A DNA stretch of 64,000 nt from Nageia nagi (lineage: Eukaryota > Pinophyta): assembly GCA_050084985.1 (NCBI GenBank), contig JBITNC010000001.1, forward strand, positions 75,268,001-75,332,000, read 5' to 3'. The position numbers were made by a program, and so were the translations under genes. Positions 24,749 to 35,642 of the stretch are shown here, piece by piece; the stretch's first letter is position 1; every line of letters begins with the position of its first letter. A model generated the notes under the pieces. The model searched no databases. It was not told the origin of the DNA and worked only from the letters and a program-made list of their open reading frames with translations.

Positions 24749-25616
24749 TGTTTACAAATAAAAATTGAGAGTGCAAATAAATAAATAAGCAATTATCTAC
24801 AAACTCAATATTATCTGTATTTTAGCTACTGATAGCAATTTATTCTAGATAACAATAAACAAAATAACCAATTCAGAAATGTAATCAAACAAGACTATGG
24901 TTTGTATACTTACCTCACGGAACGTACCTGACAACGAAAGATGAAGATGTTGGCGATGTACTGATGATGAACTGCCTCTCAAAAACGTAGTCACCTGTGA
25001 AGATGCAAAAAGAGGACGCGGGCGGTCCGTTTTAGAGATAATAGAGCGCCGACGGTGTTCCTGGTTCATAAGGGAGCGCCAGCGGCCTTCTTTTGATGAT
25101 TTTTGATCTCTCAATCAAGTCCAGAGCTTTAATACGGATGTCTCAGATAGCAGTGTGATATCAGAATAGATCGTAGATGTCAGGATAGCTCGCGAAAGGA
25201 AGCACACAAACCATAGCCTTGTAGGCGGTACCAAGAGATACCTTAAGGGGTAGCCACTTACAAGACCATACGCGGGATCATGTGTATCCTTGTTGTTGTG
25301 GACTTACTATTAGATCCCTTATTTATATAGATATAGGTAATACCGCCCATAGGTCGGCGTGCATCCACATAAATAAGGTTAATTCACAAGATTTAAGATA
25401 AATACATCAATAAACAAGATAATTCATGCAATACTCAAGGTAAACCATGCAATATTCAAGATAACCCATGCAATATTCAAGATAAACCATGCAATATTCA
25501 TATTCAAGCCAAACATTGATATTATCACTTTAATCCATTCAAGACATATAGTTAGGCCAAACATATTTCATTAATTTATTGATTTAAAAACATAAAATCA
25601 TTTTTATGTGTTAACA
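24749..25616 (-). repeat. 3' LTR of gypsy F
   Basis: 868 bp, TG...CA termini (TGTTTACA ... TGTTAACA read on plus). Contains three GC-rich units with a GCCG(A/G/C)CGG-like core near 25015-25095. Minus-strand TATA candidate from ttatttatata near 25318-25328. Open frame 24845-25114 inside it is a repeat by-product. Confidence 0.93.
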
Positions 25617-25990
25617 GATGCCCCACTTTGGATGTGAAATCGAAAAAAATCATGAGATGACTTGAGATTTTGCATTCAAAGTAAAAACACAACATCATAG
25701 CAAGCAATTTTGATAAGCAATGATAAACACTAACCATTTAAACAACATCATGATAAGCTTATAGGTTGAGAAAACTCCCTTATGATATTACCTTGGGCAT
25801 GCTTGCCCCTTGCGTTTTGTTGTAGAAGGTGATAGCCTGATATGTCTAATAATCTGATAATCTTGCTGCAATGCTGATGACCCAAGACAACATGCTTGAC
25901 AACACACATAACAATGACAGGACAGACGACTTAACCACACATGCCGGCCGGACGACAACTTGACAAAACCACATCACAACACATATGACT

Positions 25991-26130
25991 AACTCACAAG
26001 ACAAGACATGATAACACACATGATCAACTCACAAGACAAGACATGATAACACACATGATCAACTCACAAGACAAGACATGATAACACACATGATCAACTC
26101 ACAAGACAAGACATGATAACCATAACCAAA
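25991..26130. repeat. tandem array 1 in F (35 bp x 4)
   Basis: Four nearly perfect 35-bp units starting at 25991, 26026, 26061 and 26096. The core is aactcacaagacaagacatg. No variable spacers, so it is a simple tandem array. Confidence 0.95.
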
Positions 26131-26710
26131 CACAGGGGAGAGCTAAGTTCCACACAACTGAGCCCTCGCATCAAGAGGTGTACTGCAGTTGCCGAAGAAC
26201 CGAACTCCGTAAAACAAGTGATAAGCTGATAATGGGAGAGCTAAGTATCCACACAACTGAGCCCTCACATCAAGAGGTGTACTCCAGTTGCCGAAGAACC
26301 AAACTCTGCAAAACAAGTGATAAGCTGATAATGGGAGAGCTAAGTATCCACACAACTGAGCCCTCACATCAAGAGGTGTACTCCAGTTGTCGAAGAACTG
26401 AACTCCGCAAAACAAGTGATAAGTTGATATGTGAGAGCTAAATTCCACACAACTGAGCCCTCGCATCAAGAGGTGTACTGCAGTTGCCGAAGAACTGAAC
26501 TTCGCAAAACAATGATAAGCTAATGGGGAGAGCTAAGTTCCACACAACTGAGCCTTCACACTGGCTGCAGTCACATAAGAACCGAACTCCGCAAAACAAG
26601 TGATAAGCTGATGGGAGAGAGCTAAGTTCCACACAACTGAGCCTTCACACTGGCTGCAGTCACATAAGAACCGAACTCCGCAAAATAAGTGATAAACTGA
26701 TGGAGCTGAC
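26131..26710. repeat. tandem array 2 in F (~98 bp, about six units)
   Basis: Units marked by agctaag at 26141, 26239, 26338, 26436 (variant), 26531 and 26620. The first three periods are 98-99 bp and the last two about 95 and 89, after small deletions. Each has 'cacacaactgagcc', 'aagaaccgaactccg' and 'aaaacaagtgataagctga'. Long open frames on both strands here arise because the unit lacks stops, not because of a gene. Confidence 0.93.
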
Positions 26711-27265
26711 ACTCCACCAAGAAGCATGATAAGCTGATAATGGGAGCTGAACTCCACTCATAAGCACATGATAATCGGACTATGGGAGCTGGACTCCACT
26801 CATAAGCATGATAAGCTGACTATGGGAGCTGGACTCCTCTCATAGGTACATGATAAGCTCACTATGGGAGCTGGACTCCACTCATAAGCACATGATAAGC
26901 TGACTATGGGAGCTGGACTCCTCTCACAAGCATGATAATCTGATCATGGGAGCTGGACTCCACTCATAGGCACATGATAAGCTCACTATGGGAGCTGGAC
27001 TCCTCTCACAAGCATGATAATCTGATCATGGGAGTGGACTCCACTCATAAGCACATGATAAGCTGACTATGGGAGCTAGACTCCTCTCACAAGCATGATA
27101 ATCTGATCATGGGAGCTAGACTCCTCTCACAAGCATGATAATCTGATCATGGGAGCTAGACTCCTCTCACAAGCATGATAATCTGATCACGGGAGCTGGA
27201 CTCCACTCATAGGCACATGATAAGCTGATTATGGGAGCTGGACTCCACTCACAATCATGATAATC
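26711..27265. repeat. tandem array 3 in F (~41 bp, about 13 units)
   Basis: About 13 units of 40-43 bp with the core 'atgggagctggactcc' and two alternating subtypes: 'ctcataagcacatgataagctga' and 'ctcacaagcatgataatctgatc'. The alternation gives a higher-order dimer structure, and runs of one subtype at 27069-27190 indicate local expansion. Confidence 0.93.
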
Positions 27266-27556
27266 TGATCACTCAAGTCTACAAACACAAAAACTCAAAG
27301 CAATATTCTCCTGGATATATCATTGATCAAACACTTACACACATGATACTTGGATAAGCTGATAATTCAAATCTACAAACACGAAACTTAAGACAATATT
27401 CTCCTGGATATAATGTTGATCAAACATCTATGATGCACTCATAATACTTCAATAAACTGATTTTCTATATAAAGGACCGCAGGCGTCCTTTCTTACTGAC
27501 TTAGAATGCCGACGGTCTTCACTAAGGCCGCAGGCGGTCCTTTTCTTGAAGATTCA
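27266..27556. other. F spacer with a third repeat pair and GC-rich palindromic units
   Basis: Two ~90-bp units contain 'caatattctcctggatata' (27301 and 27391). Next come two palindromic GC-rich motifs at 27474-27536 (gaccgcaggcgtcc, ggccgcaggcggtcc) matching those in the F LTRs. Confidence 0.7.
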
Positions 27557-28018
27557 TCAAAAACTGTGAAAATCACATCCCTGCGAATCACCTCTGGATT
27601 CCAGATTGATGCCTAATTGGATTACCTTGTAGCCAAAGTTGCCCCAAGGTGTTCTAAAAGCTATTTTATGTTGATCACTTTCTTTGATTTTAATCTGATT
27701 ATATCTCAAAAAGCTGTCCATAAACGATAACATCTCATATCCTGCTATAGGCTTCTTAACTGGAACTACATCAGCCATCCATTCTGAGTAGTTTATGGAT
27801 CTTATGAATCCAACTTCTAGCAATTTCTCTGTTTTCTTCTTTACAAGCAATGAAACTTGAAAAGGCATTTTCCATGGCTCTTGTTTTACAGTAATTGCCC
27901 CTTTTTCAACCACCAGGTCATGAACCACAAGTCTCTCATCTAACCCTGGCACATCTTTGCAAGACCATGCAAATAATTTGAAATAATCGTGAAAAGATTG
28001 AACTAATTCACTCTGCAA
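27557..28018 (-). pseudogene. gypsy F reverse transcriptase, collapsed
   Basis: Keeps the RT entry region (SCKDVPGLDERLVVHDL, then KMPFQVSLLVKKKTEKLLEVGFIR, WMADVVPVKKP) and then jumps to AGYEMLSFMDSFLRYNQIKI and HKIAFRTPWGNFGY. The ~35 residues normally between these (first catalytic-region strands, CVDYRDLN-type) are missing, and the YXDD region is absent after the frame ends at 27557. It cannot be an active polymerase. Frame shift and truncation occur at the GLKNA-equivalent position. Confidence 0.88.
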
Positions 28019-28051
28019 TGATGCCTCAAGAATCTTACCTGTTCTTAGTAT

Positions 28052-28944
28052 TTATGGTGTCTCTTGAGAACCAATATTAACTTCTTCAATTTCTTCATTC
28101 AACCAAGTAACCTCAACTTCTGATGGCAAAGGAAATGGTAACTCTCCCAATCCTTTAATCTTATCATCTCTGGATTCCTCGAAACAAGCATGTATATCTG
28201 GACAATGCCTTTGAATTCTCTTTTTATGCTTTATTGGATATTCTGTTCTAGCGCCTAATGTTTCTAAAAAGGCATCATCATTCTGAAATAGATCATTAGT
28301 GTGTATAGCATCTTCCTCATCAATCTCACAATCAATAACATAACAACTGCTTACCATTCATCGATCTGCACCATTTCTGAGATTCTGTCCTGCCAATCAT
28401 GATCACCACCCTGATACGGAATTATATTCGACTGATTTTTCTTCATTTCTTCCTTAGAAAAGGACCGTCGGCGGTCCTCTATCATAAGAGAAGGATGCGG
28501 GCATTCTTCTTCTTTACCCTGCTGTTGCTCAATGAAGTTTACATCCAAACTGATTTCATTATCGTTTGTGATAACGTATGAACCAATCCCGATATCCATC
28601 ACGTTAATTTTTTGTAATGCTTTTCTGTAAATCTGTTCATTCCTAGCTTGAAGGGTATCATCTTCCACATCACATGGAACAAGTCTCTCTGGGAGGACAA
28701 GGTTACATTGCTTGGCCATCTGCTCATCTGCCTCAACCTTATAAACATTCCCCTTAAAATAGAATTTAAAACACCTATGTAATGTTGATGCCACTCCATC
28801 CATATCATCTATCCAAGGTCTTCCAAGAATAAAGTTGAATGAAGGCTTTCCTTCCATGATATAAAATAGAGTATCAATCACTTTATTACCAACCTTAATC
28901 GGTAGTGTGATAGTTCCTGCACATTTTCTAGGTATATCCATCAA
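28052..28944 (-). pseudogene. gypsy F post-protease/linker region
   Basis: 28351-28944 encodes CAGTITLPIKVGNKVIDTLFYIM and FNFILGRPWIDDMDGVASTLH, the protease C-terminal half and LGRPW motif typical of Tat-like elements. 28052-28357 is an acidic linker (HNEDDAF-like region, EEVNIGSQ). The two pieces and the gag frame are out of phase with each other. A palindromic GC-rich unit at about 28463-28480 lies in frame here and reads EDRRRSF. Confidence 0.8.
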
Positions 28945-30597
28945 ATCCTTTAACTCTCATGGTAGTTTCTTCCCTTGGAGGTAGCACATCTGGATCGAAT
29001 TGCTCCAACAAGTGAGTGGTAGCAATATTCAGGGCTGCCCCACTATCTATCAATGACCTCTTAACTGTTATTCCAAAAACATTCACCTCTATGAACAAAG
29101 GTGAATGAAGTTTAGTGATGTCCTTACTAGGCTTTTCCCTAGGGTTAAATGCAATAACTTCCCCTTTACTCCAAATCTCAGCTTTTTCTGCAAAAGTAGC
29201 AACAGAAATATTTCGATCTATCTGACTATTCCTAAAAACCTGATTCATCATCTCCCTGTGAGGTGCTGAAATCTGAAGTAATTCAAAAAGACTAACCTTA
29301 GCTTGTGTGCTCTTTAATTGCTCAATCAAATCAAAACTTCTAGGATCTTTTGGTAACTCCCTCTCGCAGGTAACTGGATCAACCATTTCCCTAGCTCTCC
29401 CTCTTGTGAGTGCCGCACAAACATCATCATGGAAGATCACATTGACATGTTGCTCTTTCTCTATATCTTTGACTTTTGCTGGACACACATAAAATCCCTC
29501 TTCTATGAGTTTCTGTACCCTATCCCTAAGGCTTATACACCCATTTGTAGTATGGCCCTTAGTCTGATGGTATTCGCAATATCTATCTTCCTTATACCAA
29601 GGAGGTCTTTCTGCTGTAGGATCTTCTTCCTGCTTTGGTAAAGGTTGTAATAATCCTTTTGCCATAAGATCTTTTAAGATATACCTCGGAGGTATGGGAA
29701 ATTTCACAAATTTCCTCTCTTTCATCACATTTGTCTTCTCAACCACATGAATAGTTTTCTCCTTCTTTGGCAATTGCGGTCTCTTATCTTCCGCTTTAGC
29801 CTTATCACCATTGCTATACTTTACAAGCCCTAGCTTCACAAGGACTTTTTCTTTCTCTAATAGTTTATACGTCATATCGGAAAATGTGAGATGTGTATAA
29901 TCAATAACATGTGATTGTAGGGGCAATATAATAGCTTCTTTAAAAATGTTATTTACCTCTTTTTCTGTTAACTTGGTCTTTACCTGCTGCCATGTCTTTT
30001 TAAACCTTACAACGAATTTATCCAGTTGCTCATCACTGTCCTGTTTAATAGCACATAAATCTGATAGCATAACCTCCTTCTTGATGTTATGCTTATATTG
30101 CTCTAGAAACAAATCACTAAATTCTGCAAATGATGTAATGGACCCTTCAGGTAAGCCATAGAACCATTCTCGTGCATCTCCTTCCAAGCTCTGGGGGAAG
30201 AATTTAGCCTGCAATCTTTGGTCTGTACCAATTGTGAGTTCACATTCATCCTTAAATCCTTGTATATGTCTCCTTGGATCTCCTCCACCATTGAACTTAC
30301 TGAATTTTGGCTTAATGTAGTCGGCTGGGGGCATATGCCTACGAATGTCATCACATAAAGGACTACCGAATTTGAAAGACTCGTTAGGCGGAGCTGATCT
30401 CCTTGTCAATCTATCTATCTGCCTTTGCATACCTTCCATTGTGGCCTGAACATTACTATTGTCACCTCAGCGCTATGTTGCATTCCTCCGGATCCCTCCG
30501 GATCATCATGTCTGATTTCTACCAATAGTTCATCCAAATCCCTTTTTGAAAGACTACGCAAGAATAACTTGAGCTGTTCCATAATTAAGACACTCAC
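28928..30597 (-). pseudogene. gypsy F gag and N-terminal protease
   Basis: Starts at the ATG at 30597 (MEQLKLFLRSLSKRDLDELL), shifts frame near 30460, and continues as a 503-codon frame from 30439. It has a retrotransposon gag domain (KFFPQSLEGDAREWFYGLP, FAEFSDLFLEQY), a Tat-like zinc-binding motif (CEYHQTKGHTTNGC), and the aspartic protease active-site segment SLIDSGAALNIATT near the C-terminus. One shift near 28940 separates it from the protease remainder. It is otherwise open over 1.5 kb, so Gag may still be made. Confidence 0.9.
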
Positions 30598-30655
30598 AAA
30601 ATAGATGTTAATCTGAACTAAAACCTTTAGGGTTTTAGTGTAATGATGTGTAGTT

Positions 30656-30673
30656 CACGTCGGGTTCACCAAA
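30656..30673 (-). promoter_or_regulatory. primer-binding site of gypsy F
   Basis: Minus strand directly inside the 5' LTR reads TTTGGTGAACCCGACGTG. TGG... two bases after the LTR is the expected PBS form. The tRNA was not identified. Confidence 0.75.
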
Positions 30674-31540
30674 TGTTTACAAATAAAAATTGAGAGTGCA
30701 AATAAATAAATAAGCAATTATCTACAAACTCAATATTATCTGTATTTTAGCTACTGATAGCAATTTATTCTAGATAACAATAAACAAAATAACCAATTCA
30801 GAAATGTAATCAAAAAGACTGTGGTTTGTATACTTACCTCACGGAACGTACCTGACAACGAAAGATGAAGATGTTGGCGATGTGCTGATGATGAACTGCC
30901 TCTCAAAAATGTAGTCACCTGTGAAGATGCAAAAAGAGGACCGCGGGCAGTCCGTTTTAGAGATAATAGAGCACCGACGGTGTTCCTGGTTCATAAGGGA
31001 GCGCCGGCGGCCTTCTTTTGATGATTTTTGATCTCTCAATCAAGTCCAGAGCTTTAATACGGATGTCTCAGATAGCAGTGTGATATCAGAATAGATCGTA
31101 GATGTCAGGATAGCTCACGAAAGGAAGCACACAAACCATAGCCTTGTAGGCGGTACCAAGAGATACCTTAAGGGGTAGCCACTTACAAGACCATACGCGG
31201 GATCATGTGTATCCTTGTTGTTGTGGACTTACTATTAGATCCCTTATTTATATAGATATAGGTAATACCGCCCATAGGTCGGCGTGCATCCACATAAATA
31301 AGGTTAATTCACAAGATTTAAGATAAATACATCAATAAACAAGATAATTCATGCAATACTCAAGGTAAACCATGCAATATTCAAGATAACCATGCAATAT
31401 TCAAGATAAACCATGCAATATTCATATTCAAGCCAAACATTGATATTATCACTTTAATCCATTCAAGACATATAGTTAGGCCAAACATATTTCATTAATT
31501 TATTGATTTAAAAACATAAAATCATTTTTATGTGTTAACA
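30674..31540 (-). repeat. 5' LTR of gypsy F
   Basis: 867 bp, about 98.7% identical by eye to 24749-25616. TATA candidate on minus (reverse complement of ttatttatata, 31246-31256). Confidence 0.93.
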
Positions 31541-34500
31541 CTTCCATGGATGTAACTATCATAGCTCGATATTCTACCTTTGTGATAGATAGAGTGACTA
31601 TAGGTTGTTTCTTATAGGACCAAGAGATAGCATTAGAACCAATGTTAAAAACATAAGTAGAAGTAGTTTTTTTGTCATCTCCCATAATTAGAATTTGAGA
31701 ACCTTTAAAGAATAAAGGAAGGCAACTTGGTAAATATGAAGGCAAGATCTTTAGTTTTTGAAATATACCTCAAGAACTTCTTAGCAGCATTGAGATGCTC
31801 AATATATGGTTTTTTAATAAACCTTACCATCAAATTCATTGCATATGCAATATCTAACCTGGAGATAGTTAAATAAAGAAGACTACTAATAAGCTACCTA
31901 TATGTGATAGCATCTACCAACTGAGAGGTAGAGTTTATCTCAAGCTTGATTCCAAGTGAAACTGGGATAGTCACAGGCTTACTTCATTCATTCTAGACTT
32001 TTGTAAAATATCAATGATGTATTTGGTTTGACTAAGATAGCTACAATCATTACATTGATATACTTACATACCAAGGTAGTAGTGCAAGAGGCCAAGATCA
32101 ATCATTTCATATTCTGCCTTAAGTTTAGTGATGCATTCATTGATGATGATCATATTCTTCCTTGTTATCAAAAGATCATCAGCATAAATAAGAATCAAGA
32201 CCAAGTCTTTTCCTTCGTTGAGCACATAGAGATCTGTATCTGAATAGCATTTGGAAATCCAATAGTCTTAAAGTATCATGAAATCATTTTATACCAAGCT
32301 CATAGTGGTTGCTTAATTCCATACAAAGACTTATTTATCTTGGACACATGGGATTCTTTTCCTTTCACAACAAACCCTTTAGGTTAATTCATATAGATCT
32401 CAACATCTAAATTACCATTGAGAAAAGCACTTTTCACATCAAGTTGGAATATCTTCCAACTGTGAGCTGCTAAAAGGGAAAGAATCAATTTAACTATAGC
32501 CATATTTGCAATTGGATCAAAGGTTTCTTCATAATCAAATCCATATCTTTTAGAAAAATACTTAGCTACCAACCTTGCCTTATATTTCTCAATTGCACCA
32601 TTTGAGTTATACTTAACCTTATAAACCCATTTGTTTCTAATCACATTCCTTGTAGTGGGATATGGAACTAAGCCCCAAGTTCCATTTTTCATAATAGCCT
32701 CAAATTCTAATTTCATTGCACCCGTACAACAATAATGTTTAGAAGCTTTCTTAAAGTTTGAAGGTTCATTATGACCTTTAATTTTGGCAAGAAGAGACTT
32801 ATTCAAGGTCATACTTCTAGTGATTTGTTGACATGGAGCACTTTTCTCTTGAGGTGACCTCTCTAAAGGTAGGTCCAACCAATTAGGCCTTTATAGAGAT
32901 GAATCGTCAAGGTTTTAACTTGAAGAGGGATCAGAAGAATCTTCATTAAACTTAACATCCTTGGAAATAAACACTGCTTTTGAAGATGGAGAGTAAAGCC
33001 TATACCCTTGATGTTGAATATCATAACCAAAAAAGATGGGCATCTCTGATTTATCATCTAACTTCTTCCTTTTCTCAAAAATAATATAGTAAAAATCTTC
33101 ACAAATAAAGACCCTAAAATGAGAAATATTAGGTTTCCTTATTGTCCATACCTCATAGGGAATCTTACCTTCAACTCCCTTTATGGGACACCTATTCAAG
33201 GTGTAGATAGCAATACTCATAGCTTCACCCCATAAAAACTTAGGAAGATTGCCCAACATGCATCTATCCATTTCCATAATGGTTATATTCTTCCTTTCTA
33301 CAACACCATTCTGTTGTGGGGTGTAAGGGATAGTGAATTGTCTTTTGATTCTATATCTAGCATAAAATTCATTAAACTCATTGCTAATATACTCACCCCC
33401 ATTATCTAATCTCAACATCTTGATTCTTAGGTTAGTTTCATTTTCAACCAAGGCCTTGAACTCTTTGAACATCTCAAAAGTTTGATCTTTATGCTCAAGT
33501 AGATAACCAAAGGTCATACTACTAAACTCATATATGAAGGTAAGGACATAAGATGCTCCTCCAAGTGATTTAGCTTGAAATGGACCTATTAAATATGAAT
33601 TAATTAATTAAAGAAGTTGAGTTATCCTTGTCACTTTATCCCTCTAAAACTTTTGCCTTTTCATTTTCCCTAAGATGTAACTTTCACAAAGGCTAATGGT
33701 ATGTGAGATTGAAGGTAATCCTTCTACAAGATTTTGAATCTTCATGATTTGATTGCTTGTATGGTTGATGTAGCCTAATGTTTTGTACCAAAGATTACCC
33801 TTAGAATAAACATTAGTAGCTAGGCAGATGTAGAGATCATTTTTAATAGAGCCTTTTATCAAAGTGGCCAATCCTTTCCTTATGCTCCATGAGTTTGCAG
33901 TAAACTTGAAGGAATATCCTTTTCTTGTTACTTGAATGATTAATAGAAGATTCATTCTTAACTTAGGCACATAGAGCATATTTTTAATTACTTTACTGTG
34001 CATCAAGATGCTTCTTATCTCATGGACTTTAAGCATCAAATTGTCACCAATCATAACTGCATCCTTTCTATGTTTTTGAACATTTTGAAATTTATCTTTT
34101 TCAAAGCACATGTGATTAATGCAGCCTAAATGAACTATCTAATCATTTCTAGGTGCATGAGTCATGGAGTAAAGAGCACAAACATAAGCACTTTTATTAT
34201 TTTTCTTCCCTTTCAAGTAGTTTATCTTTTCTTTTCCATTTTCCTCTTGCTTCTTCTTGAAGTAAGAGCTTTTTTTATGGCCATAAATACCACAAAAGTT
34301 ACAATTCCCATCAAATTTGACCCTACCATTTGAATTGTTTATCTTACTTTTGCCTTCATAATGCTTGTGGTCATTTTCTTTGCATTTTTTTTGAGAGAAG
34401 CATGAGAAGACTTCTTATGATTTTTGAACTTCTTCTTGAAGTGAGGTTTTGTTGATCCTAGAGCAATGTTGTGATCTTTTGGTGTACAAGACACCAATTC

Positions 34501-35082
34501 TTTCTTATCGAGAGTTTCTTCATTCTTTAAGAGGAGCTTAGAGAGATTCTTTAAGGAGAAGGCTTCCTTTTTATCATCAAGCCTCATCTCAATGACAGTT
34601 ACAAAATGGCTAAACTTGGATGAAAGACTTTGTAGGATTATGAAAAATATAAATTCATCATTGATCCAATTATGATCACAACCCACAAGTTGAGTCATTA
34701 GATCAATAATATTGGTAAAGAAGATTTCCACACTCTCATCCTCTCCTTAATGAGTTTGGAAAAGCTATTGGAGGATGGTGAATCTTCTAGAAAATTTAGT
34801 TCCAATATAAATTTGTTTTATTTGATCCCAAGATTCTTTTGCAGAGGTTATACTCGATATCATGAGAAGAACTTCATCTAAAACTACTCAAAAAATCATA
34901 GAAGTTGCTAACTCATTCTTGTTGTTATATGAATCTAAAGCCTTTTCTTCTATAGGAGCACTTGATCTTCACTAATTGTTTGCCAAAGTTTGTGAGCTTG
35001 AACCTTCGCATTCATCCTTGGCTCCCAAACACCATAATTGGAACCATAAAAGATGTGTTTTGGTGCAAATGAGTCAACCATT
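31541..35082 (-). pseudogene. copia C gag-pol (gag, protease, integrase, RT, first part of RNase H)
   Basis: Gag starts at the ATG at 35082 (MVDSFAPKHIFYGSNYGVWEP) and runs in pieces. 34339-34731 is the UBN2 part (MTQLVGCDHNWINDEFIFF). A zinc knuckle near 34250-34310 has CNFCGIYGHKKSSY, with Tyr in place of the fourth ligand. 33644-34111 is protease plus pre-integrase. 32915-33517 is the integrase core (LRLDNGGEY, YTPQQNGVVERKN). 32384-32878 is RT (WGLVPYPTTRNVIRNKW, FQLDVKSAFLNG). 31541-31745 is RNase H (KQPIVTLSITKVEYRAM). Stops and frameshifts throughout, so it is inactive. Confidence 0.9.
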
Positions 35083-35148
35083 TTCTTAATATATTTTTAC
35101 CTCACAAGATGAATGGAAGATATCCAAGGGGGGGCTTTGATACAAAAT

Positions 35149-35642
35149 GAAGAAGATAAAGTAGTTATTTATGTCCACCCAAGATCACCTTAGATGGAAT
35201 CCTCCTATTCTATAACTCAAGTAAGCAATCACACACAAGAGATAACACAAAATATATAGTGATTCCTCTCAAACTTGAGAGTACTCCACTCTAACTCTAA
35301 ATTCAATTACTTCTCAAGAACTCTCTTACAAATATCTCTCTTCCTATCTCACTACAAGCTTAGAGTATTTCTATGCTTCTAAAAATGTGGATAATACATA
35401 AGAGGAACCCTCTATTTATAGGAAGATATCCTATGCACATGGGATGTGCATCCTATGCCCATGAGATTTCCATGAGTTTGAGTGTAGAACTGTCTCTATA
35501 GTTTTTATTCACCAAAAACTTAAAAGGTATTTGAATATGCTTTTAAGTATTTAAGTGTATTATTTAGAGAGTAATATAAGAATAAGAGATATTATTTAAA
35601 TATTCAAAATATCTATAAATACGCATTATTTATCTAATATCA
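35149..35642 (-). repeat. 5' LTR of element C
   Basis: Homologous to 23306-23805. TATA box on minus within 35411-35420 (reverse complement of tctatttata, giving ctataaataga as in A). Outer end eroded: atctaatat where A has attctaaca. Confidence 0.82.

Larger units (their letters stand above)
24744..31545 (-). mobile_element. Element F: Tat-like Ty3/gypsy, non-autonomous, recent insertion in copia C
   Basis: LTRs at 24749-25616 and 30674-31540 (868 and 867 bp) are flanked by the perfect 5-bp TSD cttcc (24744-24748 and 31541-31545). By eye the LTRs differ at only about 11 positions. On the minus strand: 5' LTR, PBS starting TGGTGAACCCGACGTG, gag, protease, a collapsed RT, tandem arrays, a purine-rich tract, 3' LTR. 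RNase H and integrase are missing, and tandem repeats stand in their place. At 6.8 kb it is far shorter than typical Tat elements. It must have moved using enzymes from a relative. Confidence 0.92.
23306..35642 (-). mobile_element. Element C: degenerate Ty1/copia retrotransposon, interrupted by gypsy F
   Basis: Its LTRs lie at 23306-23805 (3') and 35149-35642 (5'), in minus orientation. A decayed PBS (tttgatacaaaa on plus) adjoins the 5' LTR, and a purine tract (reverse complement of ctccccttaatgc) adjoins the 3' LTR. The coding order on the minus strand is gag, protease, integrase, RT, RNase H, then a ~630-bp 3' tail homologous to those of A and B. Gypsy F is inserted in RNase H. Without F the element is ~5.5 kb. 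Flanking 5-mers (acttt / tcttt) match only loosely, so the outer boundaries are approximate. Confidence 0.85.

Noticed and set aside
24845-25114. 89-codon frame (and its partner at 30839-31039) as an LTR-encoded gene
   Set aside because: Lies wholly inside the LTRs; the reading is broken between the two LTR copies and is a by-product of the palindromic units.
25991-26130. CRISPR-like regular array
   Set aside because: Units are identical 35-mers back to back with no unique spacers, in a plant retrotransposon.
26143-26757. Overlapping open frames on both strands
   Set aside because: They follow the 98-bp repeat period and encode the repeat; no start context, family or conservation.
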